Under the pieces are notes generated by a model. It had not been told where the DNA came from. It saw only the letters and a program-made list of their open reading frames with translations, and ran no database searches. DNA of 64,000 nucleotides, from assembly GCA_963971305.1 (NCBI GenBank), contig OZ020307.1:11235501-11299500 (forward strand), in the 5' to 3' direction. Origin of the DNA: Arcuatula senhousia. Its lineage: Eukaryota > Mollusca > Bivalvia > Mytilida > Mytilidae. Shown piece after piece: positions 34,747-47,044 of the stretch (position 1 is its first letter; each line of letters starts with the position of its first letter). The position numbers and the translations under genes are program-made.

Positions 34747-36929
34747 TGCTGGCGTCACACTGTCCCGATTTTGAAATACGATGGACACACGAATGCGAAA
34801 ATTTCAACTTCGTGCGAAGTTAGTCCCGAAGTTGCTAAAAATCAAAATCAAAGCCGAAGGATATACGATTAGAACAGATGGCTTAACGATAACAAAAGTA
34901 GCAAATACGAATGACTGCGAACCGATTACGAAGTTGTTACGATGTTATCAAGATTAGTCGAGAATTAGACTCGAAGGATAAACGAAGTTATACGATGGCT
35001 GTACGACGCCATGTTTAGCCTCCGATGGGTCTACGATGCATCCCGGGGGTTATACGAAGTATGAAATGTAATTGTTCATGTTGTATATATTGTCATTTGC
35101 TGCTCCCATAACAAGTTAAAACGAAGGCTTTTCAAATATACCCTTCTGTCCCTGATGTCGACCAGTAAGAGTGGATGACATTTGATCTAAAGCTAATATG
35201 TAGAGGCTATTACGCATAACAGAAAAAGGTGCTGTTGCTTTATCTTGTTTTGTTCGTTCCTTGTGTGAGTTGACTGAAGCACACATAATTTGAAAACAGC
35301 AAAAATATGTTGTAACTATGTAGAAAAATTACAACAAAGCATGCGTTGTTATTGCAAATGGCGCTAAAATAGGACAACCCGTTTTGCAATAAAGTGTGAA
35401 TTGTAATAACTTGTTTTGCAATAAAATTATATTTCAGTCTACAATATGTCCGTTGCTCTTATTATTGTTACAGTATATATGGATAAAAGATAAAACTAGG
35501 GCTTTAATTCTTAGTATACCCACGCTGCATGTTCATGATGTCGACAAGTAAGAGTGGATGCATGTAATATCTTAATGTAGTGACTGAACATAGCAAAGAA
35601 AACTGATGTTACTTGGTTTATTAAGAGCTTCCAAAGTCTAAGAAAGTTACGCGAGAGTAACCCGTTATAACGCGTAAGTAACGCGTTTTCGTGTTATTTC
35701 GGGAGAATTGATAAAAGCGCGTTATATTGATTTTTAGATTACCGAAATGAGCCCAACGGGCTTCCGTACTTTCAGCATAAAGTTCAACAATTTTAGCTTT
35801 TGCGAACGATTCTTGAACAAAGCGTGTTCACCTTACAATACATGCTGTACTTCCTTATCGGTCCCATATAAAAATCCAAAGTTCCCGTAAACATTTGCGG
35901 ACCGAAACGGAACGTAAACTAGATCTGTAACCCGTAATGATGGACTTGCATACAGTACATACAAAAAATGCAATTCAATAACTATGAGGGTTTAGAAAAA
36001 AGTGTGTGAAACTGAACTTTCAGTGAATTTTCAAAGTTCAAAGATGCCACCAAAGTCTGGACGAGGACATGGAATACGGAAGCGCCTGGCAGGAAAGAAC
36101 AGAATGAAAAGGAAAGCATCATAATGCTCTAGATTATGGCTGTCTTCTCCTTGTTTTGTCTGGAAAGCGCATTTATCCTGAAAAGCTAAGATATCGCAAA
36201 TAAAAAAATGATGATCACCATTATAAACTTAAAGTTAATGTGTCTAAATCATAGTACATAGAAACGATGGGCAAAAGATTAAATAGATGTCCTTCCCTTA
36301 ATCTTTAGCTTTCGTACATATACATTTAATTTAGTGGAAATTACGAAAATAAGTTCTAGTATATAAGAAATAAAGTAAAACTTAAAAGAAAATGAATCAT
36401 ACGACAAAATGCATACTGCTGCAAAATTTTGTATTTGGACATTACCTTGCTTCTTAACAGTGCCGTGTTTCCATCGCCATGCCATTACCCTATGCCATTA
36501 CTCTATTTACGACGGATATACGAATACAAAGCGAAGCCCTTACGACGTCGTGTTCCAATCGGGGACCATCGGAGAACTTCTTGTTTCATTCGTGTCGCCA
36601 TCGTAAGATAAATGTAACCGACGACAATAAGAACGCAACACGAATTTATAAGATGCAATCACGAAGGCATTACGATGCAAAAGATGGAATCACGAATACA
36701 ACACGAAGATTGGCCTTCGCACGAACCTTCGGCAGTTTTTAAACATGTTAAAAAATTAGGAAGGCATCACGAAGTTGTTGCCGAACTTGGAATATTTCCG
36801 CCGATGGTGCTACGATGGTAAAAGATGGCAACACGAATAGCGCGATTTGGATACGATCACCCCCGATTTAGAAAATATCCATAATCGTGTATCCATCGGG
36901 GGCAAAATCGGGATAGTGTGACGCCAGCA
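34747..36929. mobile_element. Non-autonomous DNA transposon, 2183 bp, 3-bp TSD
   Basis: The ends read TGCTGGCGTCACACT(G/A)TCCC on both strands; similarity continues to about 43 bp (…CGATGGA(C/T)AC). TCA flanks both sides (34744-34746 and 36930-36932). About 300 bp inside each end is crowded with 'TACGATGG', 'CGAAGTT' and 'CACGAAT' words, like subterminal transposase sites. Two diverged copies of a block of about 120 bp containing 'AAGTAAGAGTGGATG'-type sequence lie at 35.1-35.23 and 35.48-35.61 kb. No transposase frame exists; the only tiny ATG frame of note is basic, 26 codons, at 36043. The superfamily is undetermined (a 3-bp TSD allows a Harbinger-like origin). Confidence 0.8.
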
Positions 36930-37080
36930 TCAACAATTACTTATCTGACGATATATATAGAAGGAATCATATAATTAAATATTAAATTTGAGGTTAAAGG
37001 TTAGATAAATGTTCCGCTCAGTGAAATCAACAAATTTTATTGATATGCATTTCAATTTGAAATTGCAGTTTAAACATAAA

Positions 37081-37165
37081 GAAAATCCGTAGCTCTATGG
37101 TCCGTCAAATCCGAAAAATTCAAAAAGGACCATTTAGAGCTACGGATCAGCAACTAGGTGGAGTT
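37081..37165. repeat. R6 small fold-back repeat
   Basis: 'TCCGTAGCTCTATGGTCC' faces 'GGACCATTTAGAGCTACGGA' with one unpaired base in the stem. Relative of 16025-16115. Confidence 0.6.
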
Positions 37166-37249
37166 ATGCCAATATGCCGATAAGTAAGAAAACGTAAGAG
37201 TCTCATAAAATGTTAGGGTTGATTTTTCCGTCTTAGTGAGGGCTGATCA

Positions 37250-38255
37250 TGAGGGCGGGTGTTTGACATTAATAGTTTCAAGAGTTTTAATGTACTGCAT
37301 CATATTCTAAAATAAGTGAAATGTCATGCACTATGTATTTAATAATGCTTGATGTCCAAATACATTAAACGTCGTTCATGAACTAGGGAATACTAGTCTT
37401 TATTGGGCATTTGGTCAAAGATAATTTATATGTGTTTTTTAATTATCTATTTTAAAACAAGTGCAACCTTCAAAGTAACAAACGTCTTTTTTGAAATCTT
37501 TCAAAAAACTAACTTCCAAAAAGAAAAGAAGGAAAAATTAGACTGACAGAATATTTGAAATAACAAGAACAATGTTAAGATAAGCAAAACATAAAACCCT
37601 AGCAGAAATGCGTCAAAGACGACAAAAAAAAACTCATCCTAGATCATTTCAAAAACTATGCACGTGGTTTTTTTCTCCTGAAAAGTTGTCTAACAAAGTC
37701 ATGCATGGCATTTCAAAGGCGGCAAAATCTTTAATAGTTAAAGTGTTAAAATGCACGCTTTGTAGTAATATAAAATTGTTTAGACGATTTTACGTCATTC
37801 ACTAAAATGAAAATGTGCCTAATGCTCTTACAAAGGGGCATGTTTCCCTAGAATCGCAGCCAAAATAAAAAAAAAACAACATTTAAAAAATATTAAGTGT
37901 AAAAAACTAAATAAATGACCAAGTGACCCACTAATAAATTTTAAAAAAGAGGTTCTATACTAATACTTTGTTTGGGATGTCCATTGATCTTTTAAGCAAA
38001 CACAAAAAAAGCAAAAACATTAAAAAAGTCAAATGATAACTTGTAACACTAAATTTGCTTCAGTGATTTCATCTTCACCAGTGCCAAATGAGATACAAAG
38101 GATGGGTTGCAATAAGGCCATATTTTGCCCATCTAAAGGTAATAAATAAAAAGAATATCCAAACCTGTTACTTATACCTTATTTTGTAGCAGAATGATTG
38201 CACTGGTATAAAAGAATAATCTTTAATACTTTCTGCATACACACAAGTTGATAAA
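37250..38255 (+). repeat. R1 copy c
   Basis: Collinear with 17.74-18.6 kb, from the 'GAGGGCGGGTGTTTGACATT' opening through 'AAAGTCATGCATGGCA' to 'GCTTCAGTG'. Its end matches 15.64-15.99 kb in reverse. Confidence 0.6.
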
Positions 38256-38257
38256 TC

Positions 38258-38600
38258 GTGTTCAAAATTGACCCATTTTAAATGAAAATTTCATCTTGAT
38301 TTAACGAAATTTTAAGGTTGACCTTCAGTACAGTAAAATTTCGTGCATATATACTTTAAGACCGTGTTTATCAATTCTATTAAAGGTTCCTCGTATATAA
38401 ACGTTACTTTGAACAACCATTTTGAGTTAAAAATAATCACTAATCCTAAGAAAAAGGAAGAAATCGCATATATTTTGCATATTTTTAAACTATTGACAAC
38501 TATTGTATTACACAAGTTTTAGAGCAAAATACGGAGCAGGTTCCGCGTGCAAGGCTATACTTATCGGGAAGGATATGCATCACTCAATTTTGCCACTTTT
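38258..38600. repeat. R4 repeat copy, inverted mate of 7.78-8.12 kb
   Basis: See the 7779-8115 entry. The mate is in reverse orientation and frames are not shared. Confidence 0.6.
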
Positions 38601-39039
38601 TATTTTTTATTTTTTTTGACAAGATAGGATAAGAGCACCAATCGGCCTCCCTAAATTGGACAAATTTTCAAAAATTGGAATATTGAATTTTAACGGTGTG
38701 ATTTTGTGAATCAGAAGTTATATTTTTTGGAACAGGCAATGTTACGCATGTGCATAAAATGATAGTATTATGAAATGTGTCGAAATTGGCTTAAAATTGT
38801 TAAAATGACAACGGTTTTTGTGAGATTTAAATATAAGCGGACCTGCGGCCCACAAAGATAAGTTCTGGAAACATTAGTTCCCGTATGCTAAATCCACAGT
38901 TAAAATATTTTTGTGGGCCGCTTGTCCGCTGATAGTTATTTTAGCCAAAAACATACAAAAATATACCAAATTTTGAGTAATTTTGAAAAAAAGCCACTTT
39001 TTCCTCAAGTTTGATCAAATGCTAAAATCAGATTTGATC
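38601..39039. other. Unassigned; contains a GCGGCCCACAAA fold-back
   Basis: 'GGACCTGCGGCCCACAAA' and 'TTTGTGGGCCGCTTGTCC' pair across about 70 bp (near 38,838 to 38,931). No other feature. Confidence 0.45.
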
Positions 39040-39320
39040 TAGAAGCAGAGGTACCAATGGGGTATCCGAATGTCAAAAGTCCGAAAGGGCAGAGACAAAA
39101 CTAGCAAACACCAACAAGAACGGGACAAAAACAGACAACATGCAAAACATGGAAACACAAAACAAATAAATATCAATCAACAACGCGAACTCAAGTCGAA
39201 ACAAGAGTGATCTCAGGTGCTCCGGAAGAGTAAGCAGTTCCTGCTTGCTATAGCACACCCGTCGCGTTGCCATAGTCCATTCAGCGTGTCAAATCCGGTA
39301 AAGGAAGAGAAAACAACACC
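39040..39320 (-). mobile_element. PLE-B-type 3' tail
   Basis: Minus-strand tail from the RT stop to 'GAAGCAGAGGTACC', sharing 'CTTGCTATAGCACACCCGTC' (plus strand) with the 19.1-kb copy. Confidence 0.75.
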
Positions 39321-39628
39321 CTATGACAAACCAACATCTGCACTCATCTGAGAGATCGAAATCCCATATTTGTCTATAAGTGCATGATGTCTTCCGTAAA
39401 ATTTCTTGAGTGAAGACAGCAACCGAGGAGCAACATAGCCCTGTGTGAGCAATTTTTGTGTCAGACGTGTCGCTCTGCTAAGGAAATCGATGTAAGTCCC
39501 GCACGCTCTGGAGTAACGAATCAATTGAGATACGTAAACTCCATAAGCTTTAGCGGACGGAATGTTGCTACACAAGAAGGGGAAGTTGACGATTGGAAAG
39601 TTGAAGTCATCACGTTTGTCATAGAGCC
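39321..39628 (-). pseudogene. Penelope-like RT C-terminal fragment (PLE-B type)
   Basis: Open from the truncation point (LYDKRDDFNFPIVNFPFL) through CSNIPSAKAYGVYVSQLIR and SLKKFYGRHH to the stop. Only the thumb-side C-terminal 100 residues remain; YIDD and all upstream motifs are lost. The 5' break at about 39628 abuts the CACTGTCC minisatellite region. About 85% identical by eye to PLE-B. Confidence 0.8.
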
Positions 39629-39719
39629 TTCACTATGAACCAAAAAAAATACTGTCTATACCAGACACAGTCATTTTGTTACTGCCTTACACTGCTATTT
39701 ACTGTGAAACTACTGCCAA

Positions 39720-40190
39720 ACAGCAGTGAATTACCATTATCACCCTATACAATCAAGGACAGTTTGTGACAGTGATTACCTTCCTCCTATAATGCACTGT
39801 CCTGCATTGGCCTGCACTGTCCAACATTGGTACAGTTTCTCATAAATCGTGACAGACTTTACCTGGATTGTTAATCACTGTCCTAAATTGTTACAATTTT
39901 GGGCAGTAGTTAACAATTTTACTTGTATTGTTTATCACTGTCCTGATCTGTAACAATTTTGCACAGCAGTTGACAATTTTTCTTGACCTATTATGCACTG
40001 TCCACCATTGCCATAGTAAAAGGCAGTACTTGACAAGATATCCACTAACTGTAATGCACTGTTGTGAATTGCTGCAGGAAATATTAGGTCATGACAGATT
40101 TGTGTTTTCTGTCTTGAACTGTCATGAACTTAAGCAGGAAATAATAGATGGTAACAATTTATAACGGTCTCTTATTTACTGTCCTTCATT
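39720..40190 (+). repeat. Degenerate 60-bp minisatellite, 'CACTGTCC..(A/T)TTG' core
   Basis: The core word starts at 39795, 39815, 39876, 39936, 39996 and 40057, so the last steps are 60-61 bp. Units share 'TAACAATTTTGCACAGCAGT'-like middles. Degenerate CAGT/ACTG words extend left to about 39,650. Confidence 0.75.
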
Positions 40191-43100
40191 TTGTGAGTTT
40201 TTGGCGAAGACGAGATTATTTTTATTTTCATTTTATTATTATGCTTTAAATGCTTTGTATATAGAATCTTTTATAACCTAGCCCGCCACACCGAATGCGC
40301 GAGTTCTATGGGTTTTTTATTTTTATTTTCACATATTTTTCTTTAAGAATCAGAACCACAAATTTATAACTGTCACATGCATCCGTAAAGATCTTCTTTT
40401 TAAAAAATGAAAGAAACTTTTCTGACACAAGCTCTTAAAATCGCTGATATTTGTTGTTCAAAATTAAGATTAATATTTTTTTTGTTCAAACATCGTCATG
40501 CATAAGATATAATATGCTTTTCTTATACTTACGTTTTCAACGTCAATTTTAAAACTCGGAAATAAATATTTTTATAAGTTTCATGTCAGTAATAATAATT
40601 TGAGAAGAAAAAACCCACTACAAATAATAAAAGCAATGAAAAATCTTCTTTTCCGTGTTAAATGTATCTTTCAATATGATAAATAGTTTTATGAATAGCC
40701 TTTGTTTCTAATTGTAAAATTACAAGTCTATGGTTCTAAAGGTAAAAATTAAAACGGGTCTATAATTCCCAAGACTTACTCAATAGTTAAAATACATCCT
40801 TTCCACACTTGTACATACGCCTTTTACGCTTTTACTATTTTCCAGCGGATCGCTATATTCTCCGCTTTGAATACTTATTTATTTCTGGGAAATAAATTTA
40901 TCTTGAAAAAAATATTTTGGCAGCAGAGGTTATTTCTGCAATATAAAATTATGCTAATAAAGATTAAATAATAAACTATTTTGTCTCTTTCCCTTTAAAA
41001 ATAAATATTTTTTCCGACCAAAACATATAATAACCCCCCTTTTTTAAATGAAGTTAAATGGTCCGCCCCTGAGCCCGGTCTACATTATTTAAACATTATT
41101 AAGATGCATTTGTAAATTAACAAGTTACGCAATACTGCCGTGAAAATGTCTTAATGGGTATCCTGCTGTGTGTGACCAGGCGGTAGACAGGATGTTTATT
41201 GTGAACGACATGTACATGTATATTACTTAATACCTGCATGTCTGTCTATGTAGCAGGTTAATTAGCCAAACGCTTACCTGAGGCAGTTTACACTCAGAGG
41301 AGAGAGTTCACAGTTTTAAAAAATCATCAGTTTTACTTTAAACATTTATCGCAGGAAAATACATGCACTTGACAAGAAATGAAAGTATTTTATGCATGTG
41401 CACATACTTCTTATTCGTTCCGTTTTGTATAACAATAATTTAAAAAGTGGTAGAAACACTTAATACAATCAAACATCACATTATTTTATAGGGATGCATT
41501 GACTAAGAACTTGTCATGAAAGATCGACCTATCTTCGTGTTCTATATATACATAGCTACTATAAGACCAATCATACCAAATCTAAGTAGACATGTATAAG
41601 CTAATCAAAATTATTATTTCTCGAGAGAGGTGAGCACACACTTGTTTTATTACTTAATATTCTTCTTTAAAAGTCTTTTTTTACTCTCAGACTCCTCCAT
41701 ATGCACTTCATTATTGCAAGTTTTATGAAAATTAATTGTGTTATATACATCTAGAAGGAGGTGTGAATAAATGTTACAGATTGTAGCGCACACACGGTTA
41801 ATAAACCTTTTTATTTTTCTGGGCTCCATATTTTGTACATATTGCGAAAAACAGATACGTGTTGCATTATGCGTCATCAATGACCTAAATAATACATTAT
41901 CATTTAAAGCGTGTATGCTGCAATTATTAATAAATCCCTGTCGCACATCTACTTCCTGTTTTGAAAATATCAATGATGTTATTCAAGGCATAAAATCAGG
42001 ACGCTAGCCTACCAATAGTTAATCGTTCTATGAGTGTTCTTGTTGTTTAGTCTAACAAACTTATCTTTAAAGATCTTCAAAATCCATTACTTTCCTATAC
42101 AAGAACTCCCAAGAATTTACAAGTAATAACTCTTTAATTTTCAAACAATTTTAGATAAACAGGCGGCAGATGTCTCTGCTGAGAATTCCCGGGGGAGCGG
42201 GTGAGGGCTTCTGCGAAAGAAAAAAAACTTCCCCGCAAAGACAGGTGGTGAGAAAACATCTGTATCCCGACTACTGAGGCTTTCATGGTAAATCAAGATT
42301 AGGAAACATTATAATGGATGTTGTTTAATTTAATAAATGTCATGAATGTGTTATGTTGATCAAAAATCTGTTAATTTAGTAGTGACAAAGGGGCAAATGC
42401 AAATGCAACATTGAGTCCATTCAGCATAGAATTGAAAGAAATGCCGCAAAATGTGTCACCTTAAAACTATTTCTGGGAAAAAAGCGTTACCGGCTATGCT
42501 TTACCACTGGTAAACTAAAGACGTACATTTCATTAAACAAATTAATGGTGTACTATGATTTTGACAAGAAGTGGATAATAAGAAATAATAGCTAGACAAA
42601 TACTAGGATATATTAGACTGCTGTTTACCGCTTAGACCTCTTGTTCTTTTCAACAAGTCATGATCAGGTGTATTATTTTAGACTATCTTCTTTGTGGTCG
42701 GTGAATAGGATAGCAATAATGCAGCTCGTTCGACATATTAAAGTACATCTTACCTTACCAGCTATCGATAAACATTCAAGTGTTATTGAATGTGTATTGC
42801 AAATTAAAGGACCGGCCTGAACCAAATTCAAAAAATAAACATGAAAAGTATAAGGTGGCAATGTGTTCATAGAATTGCAATTTTTTTTATTGACAAAAAA
42901 ATCTAAAAAGTTTTTTCCCCATATTAAAGAAATCATTTTAATAGCAAGTAAAATAAATATTAATTTTATGAATACGTAATGCATTAAACAAGTTAGTAAT
43001 TGATCCTATATGTAAAGGGAAACAATGATAAAAAAAGTCCACTTCAACTTGAATGGTGGAAGAAATAGAAGGTGTGTGCTTTGAATCTTTGAATTGTTAC

Positions 43101-43584
43101 TTATATTTTGACAAGCATTGGTTATTTAGATTTTTTTGTCCGGGTAAATTTGGATTTATTATCGTTTACAAGGATTTTTTTGGGGTAAATTTTGATGCAG
43201 ACAGCTACATTCAACATGGTTCAAAGTACTTACAAATCACGGGGGGGGGGGGGTGTTACTCTTAGTACTTTAGGGTACAAATTTTATACCCACCCCATTC
43301 ATATGTAGGCCCGCTTAAAAAATAAACCCATTCATATATTTTTAATGCATTTGAAATTCCACAGAATATACTTAAACTTGACATATTTTATAGATATTCT
43401 ATTTAAATCAAACGATTTGAATGCTCAAAGTTATCGAATGCATGTACAGTAATTAAGGGTTACATGGAGGCAAATTGTGAATACGAATTGCATATTTTAA
43501 AATTGTATGTCGCACATACAAAATAAAATTAGATAAAACATAAACAAAAAACAGGAACTGAAATATGTGAATGTTTATTATTTA
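40191..43584. other. Unique-looking AT-rich region
   Basis: No dispersed repeat was recognised. A possible exon lies at 41650-41963 (listed separately), and a poly-G run lies near 43,240. Other open frames are low complexity. Confidence 0.4.
41650..41963 (-). CDS. Possible exon of a KAP-type P-loop NTPase relative
   Basis: After a plausible acceptor 'TTTTCAAAACAG' the minus strand is open for about 104 codons, starting EVDVRQGFINNC and ending in a Lys-rich tail and stop. The segment NMEPRKIKRFINRV resembles the (N/T)PR-(K/R)-(I/M)-KR-(F/L)-(I/V)N motif near the end of KAP-family NTPase domains. No Walker motifs are in range, no other exons were found, and the frame lacks an ATG at its start. 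It may equally be a decayed gene piece or chance. Confidence 0.25.
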
Positions 43585-44068
43585 TTAAGGTGGGACGATA
43601 CCAAATGGCATATATCCAGATTTTAAGGAAAATTGGTAGACACATAGTTCTTAATAATATGCATCCATATATGAAATAAAAAATTGGGGTCACGGACCTC
43701 GTTCTTCTAATAAATGCATTTGAAAACTGCATTTTTGGCGGGAAATTAACAAAGACATATAGGAAAAAAAGAGTTTCAACACCAATTATTTTTACTTTTT
43801 ATACACAAAAATGGACTAACGATATCCAAATTTTGACCAAAAACTAATATAATATTCCATGGAAAATTTGTGATGCATTGATGTTAAATAATGGATAGGT
43901 CGCGGACCTCGTTTTTAAGGTACGGACTCGTGAACATTGCCTATACGTGAAAAACGCAATAGAATCTAACTAAAATTGACGTTGCTTTTCACGACGTTCG
44001 GACGGATTTTTCAGTGTACAGGTAAATTTTATCGGTAACGTCGTTTTTAACGTAACGTCCCACCTTAA
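43585..44068. mobile_element. MITE, TTAA target, TIR GGTGGGACG
   Basis: TTAA-GGTGGGACG at the left (43585) and CGTCCCACC-TTAA at the right (44068). About 476 bp inside, no coding frame. Two 'GGACCTCGTT' blocks, one in each half, suggest internal duplication. Organised like the 6.48-kb MITE. Confidence 0.7.
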
Positions 44069-44964
44069 ACCAGTGAATGAAAAAAAAATAATGGTTTATT
44101 TAATTCATTTAATATACGTGCGCGCAGTCTTGAGCGTTTGATTAATCTAATGTTTGAATAAGTTAAAAAACTTTTTTTTTAATTAAGGTCCTTTAGTTGT
44201 AAAAATAGTCCTGTGGTTAAAATGAGTTTGTATAAAAGGGATAAATATCTATAAAACTGATGGTACATTGTATATCTGTGAAATATTCCTTTAAATTGGT
44301 TTAATGAGTTCAAATGTTTATTGTGCAAGAAGTTTTGATATGTTTATTGTAACTACCAAAATCAACAAGCCGTACGTGTATTCTGATACTTAAATGCACC
44401 CAAGGACGCAAATCATTTTTATAATTCTGAATTAAAAAACTCATAATAAATAAACAAACTAATACTGGTGCATGTACATATAATATATAATCCTTTTTAT
44501 TCTGTCATTCCAAATTTACTATTTTAGTTATAAATTCTAATTCTAATTCTTTATCTAGCCTTTATTTGTATCATTGAACAATATCATAATCATTTATCAG
44601 ATATTTTTCATTAAACATTGTATGACCTTACCTAAGTCCGTCTAAAGACCTAAGTTGAGTCATGTTTTCGAAGGTCTCTCAATTTGGGATACTCCGTAAT
44701 TTTTCTCCTAACTTTAGGACACCTGACGTTCCATATGTATTTCAACCCTATTAATGATTTTAATTATTAATTCTTAAAAACGAATCTAGTCATCCATTAT
44801 ACTTATGCAAGAAACACCAATATTTTGGGAGGAAACGATTTTGAAGGATTTATATTATTAAATCAAATTACATTAGAAATGTTTTAAATAGAAGTATATC
44901 TATGTGCATGGTCGGAAAATATATTATATTATTTTTTGTAAGTATTTCTTCTTTAACTTTATTT
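44069..44964. other. AT-rich sequence without recognisable feature
   Basis: Nothing supported by eye. Confidence 0.4.
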
Positions 44965-44978
44965 TTCTTCATATGTTC

Positions 44979-45397
44979 GGGTCCGGTAGCTGAATTGACC
45001 CGCAGCAGAGTCTAGTTTGCCGTAAGAGGCGACTAAAGGTCTTGAGATTCTGATTCTGCCCGTGCGACAAAGTGTGTACCCTTGGTGGGTGAATAGGATG
45101 ACCCTCGTCCGCGGGTGTTTTCAGGTCTATAATACGGAAATCCTGACCGCTGACCATAGTGAGCCAACGTTTGTTGAGAGTGTCACGCTTCTTGCACGTA
45201 AAAGACCCCTTTGTTGACCGCCAAGAAGAGCATCACATAGGGTAAATGTTTCTACCCACCTCTCCCATTTTCTTGTGGTCTTCAAAATTTGATAACCCCT
45301 TTCTCATCATCATTTCATGTTCATTTTATCATCTTTTTCATGTTCATCGCTTTTAAATAACCTATATAGCGTTGCAAGGGTGTAAAACACCAACTCA
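44979..45397 (+). mobile_element. SINE-like retroposon with 14-bp TSD
   Basis: TTCTTCATATGTTC is exactly duplicated at 44965-44978 and 45398-45411. The body contains 'GCCGTAAGAGGCGACTAAAG', a block typical of mollusc SINEs in my recollection, and ends '...TGTAAAACACCAACTCA'. It shares central blocks with the 22.3/27.6-kb SINE but not its TAAC tail. Confidence 0.82.
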
Positions 45398-45543
45398 TTC
45401 TTCATATGTTCACAGTTTAAATTTCTTAACAAAAACTAACACAAGTAATAATATATTATATTAATTGATTATTTATTGAAATGCATAGTCGTGCTTTATA
45501 CCAGCTGCCGTTTTATAATAAAAAATCTGTCAAAGTCAAAAAT

Positions 45544-45755
45544 GGCCGGATTTCGTTAAACGGGAAGTAGGTGAGCGACAGACCTGAAATCCAGTCCCCC
45601 GTTATGGGACCCCACCTTGATGCTGTATACCAAATATCAAGTGGCTGTGATGAGTAGTTGCTGAGAAAACTGTTGCAGAAATATTTCCCCGCCTGCACGC
45701 CTGCCCGACATTCACCATTCTATAACCCGGATTTTTCACTCCGTGAAATCCGGCC
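45544..45755. mobile_element. Short MITE, TIR GGCCGGATTTC
   Basis: The 11-bp TIRs are perfect and AAT occurs on both outer sides (45541-45543 and 45756-45758), a possible 3-bp TSD. 212 bp, no open frame of its own. Confidence 0.6.
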
Positions 45756-46204
45756 AATTATAGTTAGGATTGCCTGAGTAAAGAAGTTACTAGGAATACT
45801 TCGAAAACACCCCTAAGTATTTCTTAAGTCATTCCTAGATGTTTCCGTAAGTCTGTCTAAGAACCTTTCTTATGGCTTTTCTTCGGAAAGCATCGGGAAC
45901 ACCACCCCAGATTAATACTGCAAAGGATCAAAACGGAAAATTCACATTATTTAAAGGGTGATCTAGCCTCGGATCTAGCAAAACGTTCAAAGGTGAGATT
46001 TATTTGTCACTCCCTGCATTTGTAGGGTTTTTTGAAAATTTCTAAACCATGAATCATATTTTTACATGTAAAAGTCCTTCAAATGAGCCATGATTAATAA
46101 TAAATTTGAATAAAAAAGAAAGAGCAAAATATAGAACTGCTTTTTCAAGGACAAGAAGCGAAAACATATCATGAATGTAGGTTTGGTCGCGAATCTCATT
46201 TTTT
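45756..46204. other. No feature recognised
   Basis: Unassigned sequence between a MITE and the 60-bp repeat. Confidence 0.4.
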
Positions 46205-46447
46205 ATGATTGATAGGCCGGCACACGATAGGCAAAGTGTTTTTCCGAATCTAGGTGCTTTAATCGAGGTCCGCTATCGCTTTACCAAGACTGCATTTTCT
46301 GAAAATCTAGATGCTTTCTTCGAGGTCCGCTATCGCTTTTCCGAGAAAAAAACATTTTCTGAAAATCTATGTGCTTTCTTCGAGGTCCGCCATCGTTTTT
46401 CCGAGAAAAACAAATCGGCCTCGCGAATTATCCATTTTATGGCTTGA
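46205..46447 (+). repeat. Three-unit in-frame minisatellite (open reading frame of 80 codons)
   Basis: Three units of 57-60 bp encode NLGALIEVRYRF.., NLDAFFEVRYRFSEK.. and NLCAFFEVRHRFSEK... The frame stays open across all units because the period is a multiple of three. No signal peptide, membrane segment or known domain. More likely a minisatellite than a gene. Confidence 0.6.
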
Positions 46448-47044
46448 AACTTTGTTGACGTGTTGATTTTATTAAAAACATAGTGTTTTATTTGGTTATT
46501 TCAACTTATTGTTTAATGTGGTTATTTTGTGTGGTCTCAAGCGTAAACATTCAGCATTATTGTCAAAATGAGGTCTTGTTCAAAATCTATGAAGACTGCG
46601 AAGAAAGTTTTTTTTCTATTTTTTGAATGAATGGCGATTTATTCTACAAAAGACCTAGTGCAAAAGGCAAAAAAAAACCATTGTTTCAAACCCATCTTCA
46701 CTCGATAAATTAAGTTCAGTGTGAAAAGCCGGATTGGAAGGTTATTTTACAAATTTCTCTGGCAAAAGAACGCGTGCAACTATCTCGGGGCCACTGTCCT
46801 CTATCAAGCAGGAGTACCAGAGCAAGATATCTGGCCAAGAACCGACAATCGCTAAGTAAAAAGCGTTAGAAAATATAAACGTCCGTCTGTTCTGTTTACT
46901 GGAATGCCATCACTTATTATTCGTTGTTCATTTTCTACTTTCGGGTACAAGCGTCTCTTACAAGTCTTATATTGGTGAAACTGTAGCACTTAGTAGTGTG
47001 TTTACGTGGTTGTTGGTTGGTAAACTAAGGCAACAACCATTTAA
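46448..47044. other. No feature recognised
   Basis: AT-rich. No repeat match in the window. Confidence 0.4.

Noticed and set aside
36043..36123. 26-codon basic ATG frame in the TIR element
   Set aside because: It is very short and unsupported by any motif. It is mentioned only in the element entry.
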